Source: Phlebotomus papatasi (lineage: Eukaryota > Arthropoda > Insecta > Diptera > Psychodidae). Taken from it: DNA of 64,000 nt. Position numbers and translations under genes: made by a program. The stretch covers positions 48,050,001 to 48,114,000 of the forward strand of contig NC_077222.1 in assembly GCF_024763615.1 (NCBI RefSeq), read 5' to 3'. Below the pieces are notes generated by a model. The model saw only the letters and a program-made list of their open reading frames with translations. It was not told where the DNA came from and ran no database searches. Shown one piece after another: positions 23,676 to 35,136 of this stretch (positions are counted from its first letter, which is position 1; each line of letters begins with the position of its first letter).

Positions 23676-26648
23676 GTAATTTTATCATATTAACAAAAAC
23701 ATTATTTATTAATTTAAATAATTTTCATATTTTATGTGAAATAAGCATTTTAGATAATAGTAACTATTAACTGTAATAAAATATACTATCATAAAAAAAT
23801 GATTCAATTGTTTGCAATTATATTAAAAGGCAATATAATTTGTGTTGCTTAATTGTATAATTGTTATGTGCATTTCATTTTATGGTCATCACTAAATATG
23901 CTCATGTATGCCGTAAATTCTTCCACCATCCCCTTGACTATGTAGTTTGGGTGCGAAAATATCGATAAATTGTCATTTGAAATTGCCACATATCTCTGGG
24001 GTGGCTGACTGGGAGGGTTGGTAATACACAATTTATGCCGACAGAGCCACTGTGTGAATTTCACGGAGGAGGGTCCTCTAATACGAAATAGATTATTGTT
24101 TTATGGTAATTTTTTAATTGGAACAACTAGAGCGGTAAATTGCAATTTGCTCTGTACCTTCATCTGAGCAAAATTGGTGAATTAGTAGTTTGAGAGTAGG
24201 AACGCTTTTTTTTTGGTGGTGTGCCCAAAAAATAACACAATTATGGGTAGAATTTTCCTTTTAAGCCATAGGGTCAAAAATATTCTCTTCAGTAAGGCTT
24301 TCTTGTAATTTTTTGGGTGTGAAACCATTAAGATTTTACAGGGGATTTCAAAGGATTAGATGTGGAATTTGAAGGGATGTTTGGGGTTGAGAATCATTCT
24401 AGAATGCTAAATTTTCTCACTTGGGTGGAGAAGGCAAAAGACCTACAGCCGCGTCACTTAATTCTGTCGTCACATCATTCAAATTTCCTCAGACTATTTC
24501 ACCTTAAGACAAAATATATATTCGTCCTGTATTTTTTTCTAGAAATTCTGTTTATTCACCAATTTGTGGGGAATTGGTCTGCAAATAGAGATTGAAAGAC
24601 CAGTGTTTGCCTTAATTTTCGACTTGGGTTGTAATTTGCAGTGAGCAACAATAGACTGGTAGATGGTCTTGAGGCAAAATCGAAACCCTTGTTTTATGAA
24701 TGAAGTTAAATCCAACGAAAAAAAATACTGAAAGCAAACATCCATAAGGTAATTAAAATACACAAAACCATCCAAGTCCGAAATGGGTATATTAAAACCG
24801 AACTGGTATGTCAATATTTATATTGCATGCCGAATTTTATATGATTAATTATTTTTGAATTGCCTTTTTTTTGTAATTTTCTCCACATCACTCGACAGAA
24901 AAAAGTCAGGAATAACAAAATACATCACCCTCTCTCTCTGTATATGCTGGAAAAGTATCCCAATGCAGGGGAATATACATGATTTGATATAGTTTGGTGG
25001 TAGGTCTGAAATTTCAATTTCAATTTTGTGAGAAAACGTTCAATAAAAAATCACAACTCTAACATCCAGCATGCGATATTCACAAATAAATCAATCTAAA
25101 AAAATACCCCCAATCTCCTCTATTAAAAATATATTAGAAAAATATTTTAATGCTGAAAATTCTCCAACCCCTTTTACAGAGCATTCGAAGAGAAAAGCTA
25201 ACCACAATTTACTCTGACGAGAGATGCAATTCTGTTATGGAGAAAATTGTGCCATATGTGAGCTATTTTATCTCCATTGAAAACACAAATAGGTTTGTCT
25301 TTCACTTCTGGTCGAAATTGTCTCTCTGGCACAAATAAATAATTGCTGTAATACTTAAATGGTGGAAATTGAATGGGGACAGCAACCCTGAGATTCAAGA
25401 TGAGCATCAGCCCTCTAACTTAATTTTAAGTTAACTGCCGCTATTATATCGCCGCTCAATTACAATACGTCAAACAAGGGTGATAATGTCATATTAGGAT
25501 AGCAAATGCTCTCTTATGCACTCTCCTCTATGTCGTCAATAATTTATTAGAAAAGGCTTCTGCGTACTACAACAGTCTTCAGTGGTTGTATTTCATAAAA
25601 AATTAAATGAACTGAAATAAACAAGTCGTATGCTACACAGAGTTGCAAAAAGAGATAAAGTTTAGTGTGTAAGCATTATTTTGAACAAAATTTTATATCA
25701 ACTCTTTTTTTTATCTTGCTTGCAAAACTTTCAATCGAAAGTTGTAACAACTGGTCGAAAAACTTTTATCCAAACTTAATATGTGTTAACTTAATAACTT
25801 TAGTTATAGTGGTTTCTATTTAGTCCAACATTTTTTTTCCCTCCTCCACCCCCAGGTCCCAAGCTCATTGAGCTTATCTAGGACCGGGACGACTCCGTCA
25901 TTGTGCATTAGGCGGTATATGCTTTAGCAAACACACATGCTGATAAAAATGATTTGTTAAATGCTCTTGATTTTTATTGTTATTTTTAATATCAAATATG
26001 GAATTTCTTATTATTTCTAATATCAAAAATATGCAATTTTCAACTCTTCGAAGGGTAGGGGAAGGCTTCCAGGCTTCGCACACACTCTGGCTTCGAACAC
26101 TTCGTATTTTTCCCGTATTCTTTTAATAAATCTGACCTAAGTAGCAATAATGCCGATTTTCTTGAAAGGAGACAGTGCAAGACCTCTTAAGATGCTCTTT
26201 ACATAAATAATTTTGGATTATACTAAATCTTCAGAAGCTACGATTTAATATCCCCAAAGCAAATCCTTTCCAATAGACAATCTTGCATATGCAAAAATAA
26301 ACCACACCCGCTTTGATATTTATATCTAAACAAACAAAAAAGATATCGCTTTTAGGTGCATAAAATACTTTGTGCGGAAAACTAAGTTTCAAGACTTCAA
26401 AGACATCATTTTTCTTATATTTCAAATCGTTTTTCTTTGTCATTGTGGATATAATTAAGTAAATATGATTAATAATAATTATTATTAATATATATTTATT
26501 GAATATAAAAATTGATATTAATTGAAAAATAAAGAAATTTATTCAGTTGAGGATTTCACAGTTAAAATAAAGAAAAAGTATTTTTAATTTAATTTTTTGT
26601 GGCAAATGTAAGAGTTTTTGTAATCATTACATCATACCCTATTATATT
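23676..26648. other. Gene-free stretch
   Basis: No gene supported. 23870-24500 is non-repetitive. At 25840-25930 a GC-richer patch (GACCGGGACGACTCCGTC) may be an old SINE or LINE tail but I cannot place it. Confidence 0.35.
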
Positions 26649-26872
26649 TAGGGGAAACTGGGGTAGTAGTAAACACGGGTAATTGTGAACACTGCGATTT
26701 TTTTAAAATTAGATATTACAGTTCAGAGGACAAGACTTATATAAATTCATAGATACTCTACGAGTAGAGATCCATATGTCCACTACAGAAATGATCGACA
26801 TAAGTCCAGCTAGTGTAGATATAATAATAAGTATTTACAATCTCATGTTTACTACTGCTCCAGTTTTCCCTA
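26649..26872. mobile_element. Family G MITE, copy 2
   Basis: TAGGGGAAACTGGGGTAG and CTGCTCCAGTTTTCCCTA inverted ends with GTAAAC / GTTTAC just inside. Confidence 0.65.
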
Positions 26873-27339
26873 ATCAAGATGTTGAATGTTGATTTCTAGC
26901 TTTGTAGAAACAATTCTTTCAATCAAAATCTATTAACCCTGTTCAAAATTTCAAAGCTCAAAATTTTGGAAAATATTATATTCAACCCATTCATCAATAT
27001 TTATAAGACATTATCTGATTGGATGGAAACACTAATTTATTTAATTCTTTAACAAAATTTTTTAAATCTTTTTTCGGAGCACCCCCAAATGTTGCTTAAT
27101 TTTGTAAGTAATAATGCATTAACTAAACGTTTGATATTTTATCATTTTTTGATAGGCCATTTCTTTGTTCAGTGATGAAACTAGACTTCTTATGGTAAAT
27201 GTGATTATTTAATTGCCACTTTGATGTATTTTGAGTATTTCTCGTTCAATTTTCCTTGTTTCAATATGGATCTTCCCACATTTCACTTTAAATTGGTGGC
27301 TGGTCATTTTCGAAATCCGTCCGAAATGTCTGAAATCCG

Positions 27340-27866
27340 AAATATGTTCTGTAAGACCAAATAGAGATGTTAGAGAAATTCTGGGGATTACAATATAGGT
27401 GTGATTATGAAAGAATCACACCTAACCAAGCTCTTAACTGACTGTTAGAATGCAAGGAAAAAATGGTTTTCCAAGTCTCAAAAATATGTGTTAGAAAAAT
27501 AGGATAAAATTGATTTTTGAATGTGTGATACCTCCTACAAACGGAGTAAACAAGTAGATGAAAGTTCCATCTAAGCAGTGATGCTCAAATTTATGTGTCC
27601 GGTGCAATGTTTCCGGGGAAAATGAGGCCTACATAGGTGGGCAAAATGTTGTACGAAGCTGAGCAAACCGGGGTAGTTTCGTAAAAATCACCACTAAATT
27701 TTCAACTTCTTGTAGAGAAAAATCCAAGGATTTCCTGGAATTTTGTGAAGCGGATTTATGAACCTTAATGTAAGAGATTTTTTGACATAGTGATATAATT
27801 GATTTAGTTTGTGTGGCATTCAGTAAAAAATCTTAAATCCATACGAGCTTGCCCAATCTCCCCCTC
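27340..27866. mobile_element. Family H element, copy 1 (left end not resolved)
   Basis: Shares with H copy 2, partly in inverted layout: GTGTGATTATGAAAGAATCA, TGTCCGGTGCAATG, AAAATCGCCACT-like text and a terminal block near 27860 (GCCCAATCTCCCCCT). Left boundary uncertain. Confidence 0.5.
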
Positions 27867-29689
27867 TATCGTTTTTGTTTCTTTAGGGAAACTAAATTGA
27901 CAATAAAAAGAAAATAAAACTTAAATTATCTGTGATTTTTTTAACAAGTTTCAACTCTGATATTGCAATTTTTAACATCATCACTCCCACTGGAATCTGC
28001 CAGACACTCTAATTATTCCAGTCAATATGCAAGTGCAATTGATAAGACTGTCACATCATGCATTACTTTTTTTTTTTAAATTTTATTTATAAGGTGCTTG
28101 CACATTATGGTAAATTTGCAAAGACTGGGTTATTTCATTATAATGATGATAGTGAACAAATGTTGTGTAGAGTTGAGGGAGCGAAAAAAACTAAAGCAAT
28201 AAAGAATGATATGGTGAATGCTTAACGCTCAATTTATATGCATGGGGACAAAAGCATGCAAAAATGCTCGCTGTGTGGTGATATTTTAAATTGGGTGTTA
28301 CTTTTGAAAGATAACTGAATGTTTGTGTCTGGGATGGTTTTCATAAAAAAAAAATTATGATTTGTTGTCCTCTGTGATGCACTTTGCGGGACATTTTTTA
28401 ATAACACTGCAAAAAAACTTCAATCATTTTTCACATCATCAAATGAGTTATGAAACCCCAAAGCATATAAAAATTTTGTCAAAAAGTTAACAAACAGACA
28501 AGAATAGTGAGACCTGTTTTTTTTGTACTGTGATTGTTATGGCCCTGCAAAGAGACACATAACTCATATTAGTTGGATAAATTCCTCTGGGTGATGGAAA
28601 AGAGGCGTGAACTCATTAATCTCATATTTCATATCATCTTTGGACATCCCCTCTGTGGTCTGGTATGTTTTTGAAGTTTGACGCCAAATTGAATATCACT
28701 CACTCTGGGCTGAGAATGTGCTGAACAAAAAGAAAGTGAAATGAGATTTTCTAATTATTTGCTCATTTACGTTTCCCCCAAGGCATTCCCCCTGATGCCA
28801 ACATCTTGGGAACAGATACAATATCAATTACTAACTTATCAATTCCGTGCTCATTCTCTCATCTCTTATGTTCAGGGTGCTTAAATATAAATCCCAGGTC
28901 AAAAGGATGCTGAGAATAAAGATATGCCATTGGAACTGAGATATAGGGAGTTTGCCAGAGGAAAATAGATAAATAAAATTTTCCTATGAGAACTACTTGA
29001 GGGATCCATTTAAATTTCCAAGAGAGTATTTACACAATCAAACCAATAAGTGCATGCAAATAGCGAAATAAAATTGTATTTGACCAAATCTGAAGCCATG
29101 AATCATCTTCACCCTTTAACTGTAAGAGAGGGTCTATTGAGGAAAAAAACCGCCCCTGCGAAAGAAATTTTGGAGGAGAAAGAAAAGAATAGATCCGGAG
29201 GATTCTCAAATTGGCAAATAAATCTGTCGTATGTGTAAAGAACACCTAGAAGAGCCTTATAAAATAAGATGAAATATATCACGAATATTTTCCCTATCCC
29301 CTTTCGGATTTCAGGTCAATTGAGCGAATTTGAGAAATTGTGTTTTATCAATTCCTGTTTGGAAATTGAGAAGATTTGGGAGAAATAAACTGGACCCGAT
29401 ATGTTTTTTTTTATGGAAAATCTGTATTCAAAATAGCTAGTGTAGTGTGATAAAAAATCTCATTATTTCCATGTTGTGAACATTATTGCTATGCAACATC
29501 ATTCGCTTCGATTTCTTCAAGAGGCTTTTAGAGGAACGATGGGGAGTTTTCTTCTTTATGTTACGCTGTAGTTAAATCTTAAATCACACGGCCAATAGAA
29601 ATACTACTGACTTTCATATATCTATTATTTATTTGGAATAATAGAGGGAAATAAGGCTACACTGACATATGATTTTTCGCATATCTCTT
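27867..29689. other. Gene-free stretch
   Basis: No gene seen. 28200-29250 is relatively complex and without repeat ends; overlapping short frames on both strands at 29030-29245 lack any recognised domain. Confidence 0.35.
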
Positions 29690-29940
29690 AAGGGGTTACA
29701 TGGGTCGCGCAGACTAAAAAACATCGAATTTCCTAACAAAATAAAAAATACTTAATTCGAATTCTTTAGCATATTCAGGTAACAACATTTTAACTATATT
29801 TTCTAAAATTTTCATTTTAAAAATTTAAATTTCAGCCGTTGGGACATGATTTTTGTAATGGTTTAAAAAAACATATTTTTCGGTGAACAAGATTTCTCAA
29901 AGTATATTTATCTGACGTCAAAAAACTAAATATTGCCTGA

Positions 29941-30158
29941 AGGGGAAGTGAGGCACCTTTGAAATGGAGTACTTCTAAAATAGGGTTTTTTCTGATATAT
30001 TTTAAATAGAACTGAACCTTACCGTGATATAATTTAGTTTCTTAAACCAATTGTGAAGATAAATTACGTTTTGAAAAACTTTCAGTTTCTTTTAAAAATA
30101 GGAGGAAAAAACCCAATTTTAAAGGTACCCCTATTCAAAGGTGCCCCACTTCCCCCTA
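29941..30158. mobile_element. Family E MITE, copy 1
   Basis: AGGGGAAGTGAGGCACCTTT and GGTGCCCCACTTCCCCCT inverted ends; internal symmetry around TATAATTTAGTT. Inside X copy 1. Confidence 0.75.
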
Positions 30159-30222
30159 GCTGACGAATTAAACTCGTACTTAAACGGTAGATTTTTTTTT
30201 ACATCGATCACAACTTATTTTA

Positions 30223-30362
30223 TGACCTCTACACATTGGGATTAATTTTCGTCAAAAATTGCTTTTTTGAAGGAAATTGAATGCAGTGCTGCAGGTGGAA
30301 ACGTCAAAATTTTGTCAAAAATGACATTTTTGATAAAAATTACTCCCAATTTGTAGAGGCCT
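30223..30362. mobile_element. Family B MITE, copy 1
   Basis: TGACCTCTACACATTGGG and TTTGTAGAGGCCT ends with TTA duplicated; inside, CGTCAAAAATTGC and its inverse. Inside X copy 1; X copy 2 has the empty site. Confidence 0.8.
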
Positions 30363-30775
30363 TTACAAGACAAATCATGGTGTAATTCACGCCGAAAATT
30401 GTATTCTTTTTTTTTGTATAAAATTGTGCTAAAAATTTAAGTTTCATTTAAAAAAAAATGTAACCAATTAAGTAACAGTTAAACTTTTCAGCTAACAGGA
30501 AATATTTAGTTTTTTGAAGGCAGATAAATATTCTGGAAAATTTGGCCATCTAAAAGTATGTTTTTCCAAAAATGTCTCCAAAAAAACAGGTCCCAGCGAC
30601 TAAATTTTTAAGATTTTTAAATTAAAATTTTAGAAAATATATTTGAAATGTTACACTTTTATATGCTTAATAACTTAAATAAAAATAAAAATTTATTACG
30701 TTGAAAAAAACTAGAGAAATATGATGTTTTTCCGTCTTTTTGACCCACATAACCTCTGAAGTAGACTGGGCCTTA

Positions 30776-31286
30776 TGCCCTGGACACACTTACGACTTAA
30801 GTCCAGAGACAACTAAGCTCGTTCATAGCCAAGTCAGTTCCTGACGCACTACGAACGAGGATTAGTATTCACTGACGTCCACAAAACATAACTTTCGTGG
30901 GTTTTTATGCAGATATTTCTATTGAAATGCACTAATACTCCTTTAAAAATGAAACTATTTGTAAATTCATGTCTCAGTACACGTGCAATAATTATTGCTA
31001 ATTACAATTATTTGTGAGGTGGAAGTTAACTCGCGACTTAAACCAATTTAGAATTTAGACGATTCTAGTGAATAATTCTTGTTATACGTGAAATTGTGAA
31101 GTAAATTTAAAATTTTCAAAGGTCTACTGCTGCATTTCAGTAGAAATATCTGCATAAAAACCCACGAAAGTTATGTTTTTTGAGTGCTAGAAAATGTTAA
31201 GCCTCGTTTGTTGTGTGTCAGGAACTGACTTGGCTATGAACGAGCTTAGTCATCACAGGACTTTAGTCGTAAGTGTGTCTAGGGCA
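30776..31286. mobile_element. Family C element, copy 2, long form
   Basis: 511 bp with ends TGCCCTGGACACACTTACG and GTAAGTGTGTCTAGGGCA, TTA duplicated at 30773-30775 and 31287-31289. Inner arms of over 100 bp pair (GCCAAGTCAGTTCCTGAC / GTCAGGAACTGACTTGGC; CCCACGAAAGTTATG). Other C copies are about 130 bp, so this is the longest form in the window. Confidence 0.8.
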
Positions 31287-31434
31287 TTAGCAGACATAAC
31301 TTAATTTATTTCCAAAATTGTGTTTTAGTCCTCAATTAAATTACGTTAAATCGTATTTGACTTTGAAAATATACAAAAAATATGCATCAATGTAGCCCCA
31401 CTTCTACCTAATTAATTTTTTAGATAGACTAATA

Positions 31435-31606
31435 AAAATGAGCAAGATGGCCTATCATCTAATACGAAGGTTTAACTTAGGATTGAATTATTAAAGATAA
31501 ATGACCCAATAGTTTCTCAAAGAGCAATAAAATCTCGTTAGGTATTTAAGATTTTAAGACCTCCGGGAACTGGGATAAACATCTAGTCTGAAGACGCTTA
31601 AAGGTT
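31435..31606 (-). mobile_element. Family D MITE, copy 3 (left end decayed)
   Basis: Contains GGGAACTGGGATAAAC and ends AGTCTGAAGACGC followed by TTA. The left end is eroded. Confidence 0.5.
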
Positions 31607-33945
31607 CAATTTTGAGAAAATTATGTTCATGAACAAATATAATAATTAGGAAATAACGGTTATAAGTCTTTTTATTAAGATTGAAAAAACTGATGAAAAT
31701 TAGAGTTTAACGTCAAGATGCTATATAGCAGTTTTGTAGGTCATATTGTACTAAGTTCTCAATTCTTTTTTCTTCCTGTTTTTTAAACCTTTCTAATTTT
31801 TGAAATACAAAAATTTTGAATAGCAGTTTCATAAAAAAAAGTAATCCTTGAAGGTTAAACTTCAATATTTATAATTGTAAAGTTTTTCTACAACATTATT
31901 TAGCAAATTCCATTTTTTACCGAGCTATTCTAGGTATTTTGTATATTATTTAGTTTAAAAATTTATTATTCAGTTTATCATATTTTTTGAAAAATATCTA
32001 TTCAGACGCTCCAATCACTCTATGTCGAATTTACTAAAAATTATAAATGAAAAGAATAAATTTGTAATTTAATTATGATAATATTTTTGAAGTAGTTTCC
32101 GAAACTATTTTTGTATGTAAAGAGTAATAAAAATACAATCTTTTATTACCTACTCCCCTTGATGCATTCACTCACTAAATATAATATCTCAAAAATAACC
32201 TTTAACCATACATCAAACTCTTTCATATCATTACCTATTCCCCTGGATGCTGATACACGTGGAAAAAAATGTCACAACATTTCCTTTAGCTGGCACAGTT
32301 TCCTTAAGGATAAGGGCAAAAAGTTGGACCGCGTGTGAGCCAATTCCACTTCTTGGGAGAGTCACTCATGCTTTTTGGAGAGTTAAGTTGAAATTTTTAC
32401 GCTCGTGTTCATGAAAGTCTCGGAAATCATTTGGAGCATCATAAATTTGTCACTGCAGCTGATCTTTGTTGCTTAGTCACCGCGCACTATCTAATTGCCC
32501 CACAAATCTGATAGTTAATTGAAAGGTGAAAATAGATTTTTTTCGCCGTCTGAAACATGTCTGAATCTTTGCTGACAATTATTGAGCATTTATCGCAAAA
32601 ACTCCCGCATGACATTTGGATTAAACTTGAAAGGCACAGCGTTCATTTTTCATCCCTATTTGGCTTAACTCGTCCTTTTGATGTGAATAACTAGGAGATA
32701 TTTGCCATTGTTGCGTATTTCACGGGAATTACCGGGAGTGGTACAAGTGTGTCAAGAAGACACAAAGTCTCTCCCTCGTGTTTTGACTCAATCAACCCTC
32801 GGGGTTGGTGGTGGTTGTTATAGAGAAAATGATTCCCATATACAACTGTGAAGATTGCCGATTTTCCGGGTGCAACAACTATTGTTCGTGTTTGCTGATC
32901 GGTTCGTCGGGGATGCAAACAAGTGACGCACGTGTACAAATTAATCTCAAATTAAGAATGAATTAAGTGAAAGTTGCTCTAACGTCGTTCTGACCCGTTT
33001 GGCTAAACGATCTCGTCTTCTGCATATAAAATTTTCTTCTCAGAAAATCACATTCCCATCGTATATCCCTCCATCCTATTGATCCCAAATAGCACCCCTA
33101 TTGTTGGTAGTACATTACAATAATTTCACACAGCCAGTGCCACAAACAAGTGAATCTGAATTTCAATTGTTGGTTGAAGAGGAATAAATTGAATGGTGAA
33201 GATGATAAGAGATCCTCCACAGCACAATGTCAATAGAATCTCAAAAAGCTTTTGGGTGGTGAGAGATTAGATCTGATGGCGTCTGCATAAGTTTTTTCAA
33301 GTGTCTTCCCTAAATACCAATTTAATCTCATTTTGCCAAAAACTCCCAGAATGTTATTAGTAAAGTCACCCCCGCAATTGATGGATTATTTTTCCCCCGG
33401 AAAAACGCACTCACTCCAGAGTGTACAGAGGGTTCTACAACCCATCAAAAGACCGTAACGCAGCCCAAAAGAGAGCAAATAATCACTTTTCTGTACACAA
33501 CGATAAAATGATGAAAAGCCCAATTCAATTTCCCACACTCGTATAAATAATATGATATAATCATTACTCAAGGGGCCCAAAATCAAGTGGATATTAAAAT
33601 TATTAAATATGAGTTTTCAATATCATAACATCTTATTTACATAGCTGAGTGGAGTTTGATTAGAAAATTTAATCTCAATGGGAATATTTTCAGCAATAAA
33701 GGGTGCATATTTTATTGCCTTTCATTCTTTACGATATTTTTTTGACCTATTAAATGTCACAAATTGAGAGTCAAACAAACAAGAGAAATATAAAAAAGTA
33801 ATTTTTCAAAACAGGAACGATTGATGAATTTAATAAAAAAAAAACAATATGAAAAACACTTTTCTAAATTACAAAATTATTTTCCTAATCACAAGATTGT
33901 TGTAAAATTTTTAATTACTTTAAAAATTAATAAACTCTGATAAAA
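31607..33945. other. Gene-free stretch
   Basis: 31.6-32.1 kb AT-rich; 32.3-33.5 kb is a complex, non-repetitive block without coding frames, a second candidate regulatory block. Confidence 0.3.
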
Positions 33946-34140
33946 GAGGAACCTGTGGCAGAATGTGACAAAATACATGTTTTATTCTTTCACAAGCTCT
34001 AAAAACACTTAATAAGTTCTCTTAACTGCGCGAAATTTACCTCTACAACTTTACCGAAGACAATTTACTTTCATCTCGAACGCTTCGAAGGAAATATATT
34101 TTTCAAACCACTTTCTAAGAGTTGCGTTCTTGTAATTATA
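33946..34140. repeat. Diverged copy of the long form of family G
   Basis: Runs parallel to 63681-63870: ATGTTTTATTCTTTCACAAGC, GCGCGAAATTTACCTCTACA, AAGGAAATATATTT, CACTTTCTAAGAG. No terminal inverted repeat left here. Confidence 0.45.
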
Positions 34141-34319
34141 ATTTCTCAAATGCATTTATCTCGAATGCATTTATAATTTCTTTTAGTATATAAGTTCTCA
34201 AAAATACACAGGGTAAATCTTAATTGGTATGGAGTACATTTGTGATATGTTAAATACTTTTTCATAGCATCTCGTATATGAAAGAAATATCCAATTAACA
34301 ATTTATTTTTGCCGCAAAA

Positions 34320-34394
34320 AGCAATGAAATTGCTCGATATTAAAGATTTTGAGACCTTCGAGAACTGAGCTAAACTTCTAGTTTGAAGACCGCT
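34320..34394 (-). repeat. Family D fragment, copy 4
   Basis: GAGACCTTCGAGAACTGAGC and AGTTTGAAGACCGC; one end only. Confidence 0.5.
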
Positions 34395-34576
34395 TTGACC
34401 TCTTTACACTCTTGGTGGTATTAAAATTAGGTAAGTAAAACAATTTCTGTAGGGAAAATTTTTCGGAAAATCTTAAAACGGACAACAGATCAAACGGATT
34501 CAAATAAATTATTCTGGAAAACCTCACTAATATATTGAATTTGAAAAATAAGTCAAAGTTTACGTATTACTCCCTT

Positions 34577-34633
34577 ATGGCCTATACACACTGGAGAAAA
34601 TTTATGTCCATATTGAAGCAAATTGCCTCTTTA
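34577..34633. repeat. Family A fragment, copy 4
   Basis: TGGCCTATACACACTGGAGA and ATGTCCATATTGAAGCAAAT; only the left half is present. Confidence 0.55.
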
Positions 34634-34723
34634 ACTAAAACTAACTAATAAACTTAATTAAGTTTTTTTGCGATAGAAATAAGTAAAATTTAGCACTGTT
34701 TTTTTATGCTCCATAAAAATGAT

Positions 34724-35136
34724 AAGGGAAGAATCACATTGACAGAAAAATTCTCACCGTATTTCGTTAATTTACGCATTTTCATTGCTATTCTTACGCA
34801 AATTTCCCATTACCGTATTACCCTATCTCGCATACTCCGGGGCACTAGGTGAAAATATTGTAAGAAAATTGAAGAAATAAAACGAAAATGCGATAATCGG
34901 TGAGCAAAAAAACTGTACGAGAAATTATTCGTACAGTTTTTTTTGTTCACCGTTTATCGCCTTTTCGTTTTATTTCTTCAATTTTCTTATATTATTTTCA
35001 CCTAGTGCCACCGAGTATGAGATAAGGTAATACGATAATGGAAAATTTGCCTAAGAATTGCAATGAAAATGCGTAAATTAACAAAATACGGTGAGGCTAA
35101 GGCGAGCATTTTATTGCCAATGTGAATCTGCCCTAA
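34724..35136. mobile_element. Near-perfect 410-bp palindrome (foldback element / hairpin)
   Basis: Left arm 34724-34920 pairs with right arm 34929-35136 along nearly its full length, with an 8-base loop GAAATTAT. I estimate 85-90 per cent pairing by eye. Matching blocks include ACGCATTTTCATTG, TTGAAGAAATAAAACGAAAA, GGCACTAGGTGAAAAT and ACTGTACGA. Outer ends AGGGAAGAATCACATTG / CAATGTGAATCTGCCCT. No coding frame. Confidence 0.85.

Larger units (their letters stand above)
29690..30757. mobile_element. Family X element, copy 1, hosting E1 and B1
   Basis: Ends GGGGTTACATGGGTCGCG and GACCCACATAACC; TTAA at the left border. Large internal inverted arms (ATCACAACTTATTTTA...; GGAAATATTTAGTTTTTTGA). 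Interrupted by E1 at 29941-30158 and B1 at 30223-30362. Second copy at 44333-46392. Confidence 0.7.

Noticed and set aside
25840..25930. Possible SINE or LINE tail
   Set aside because: GC-richer patch without pol III boxes, tail or duplication that I can define.
32691..32939. 82-codon minus-strand frame
   Set aside because: No recognised domain; sits in a complex block with no exon structure around it.
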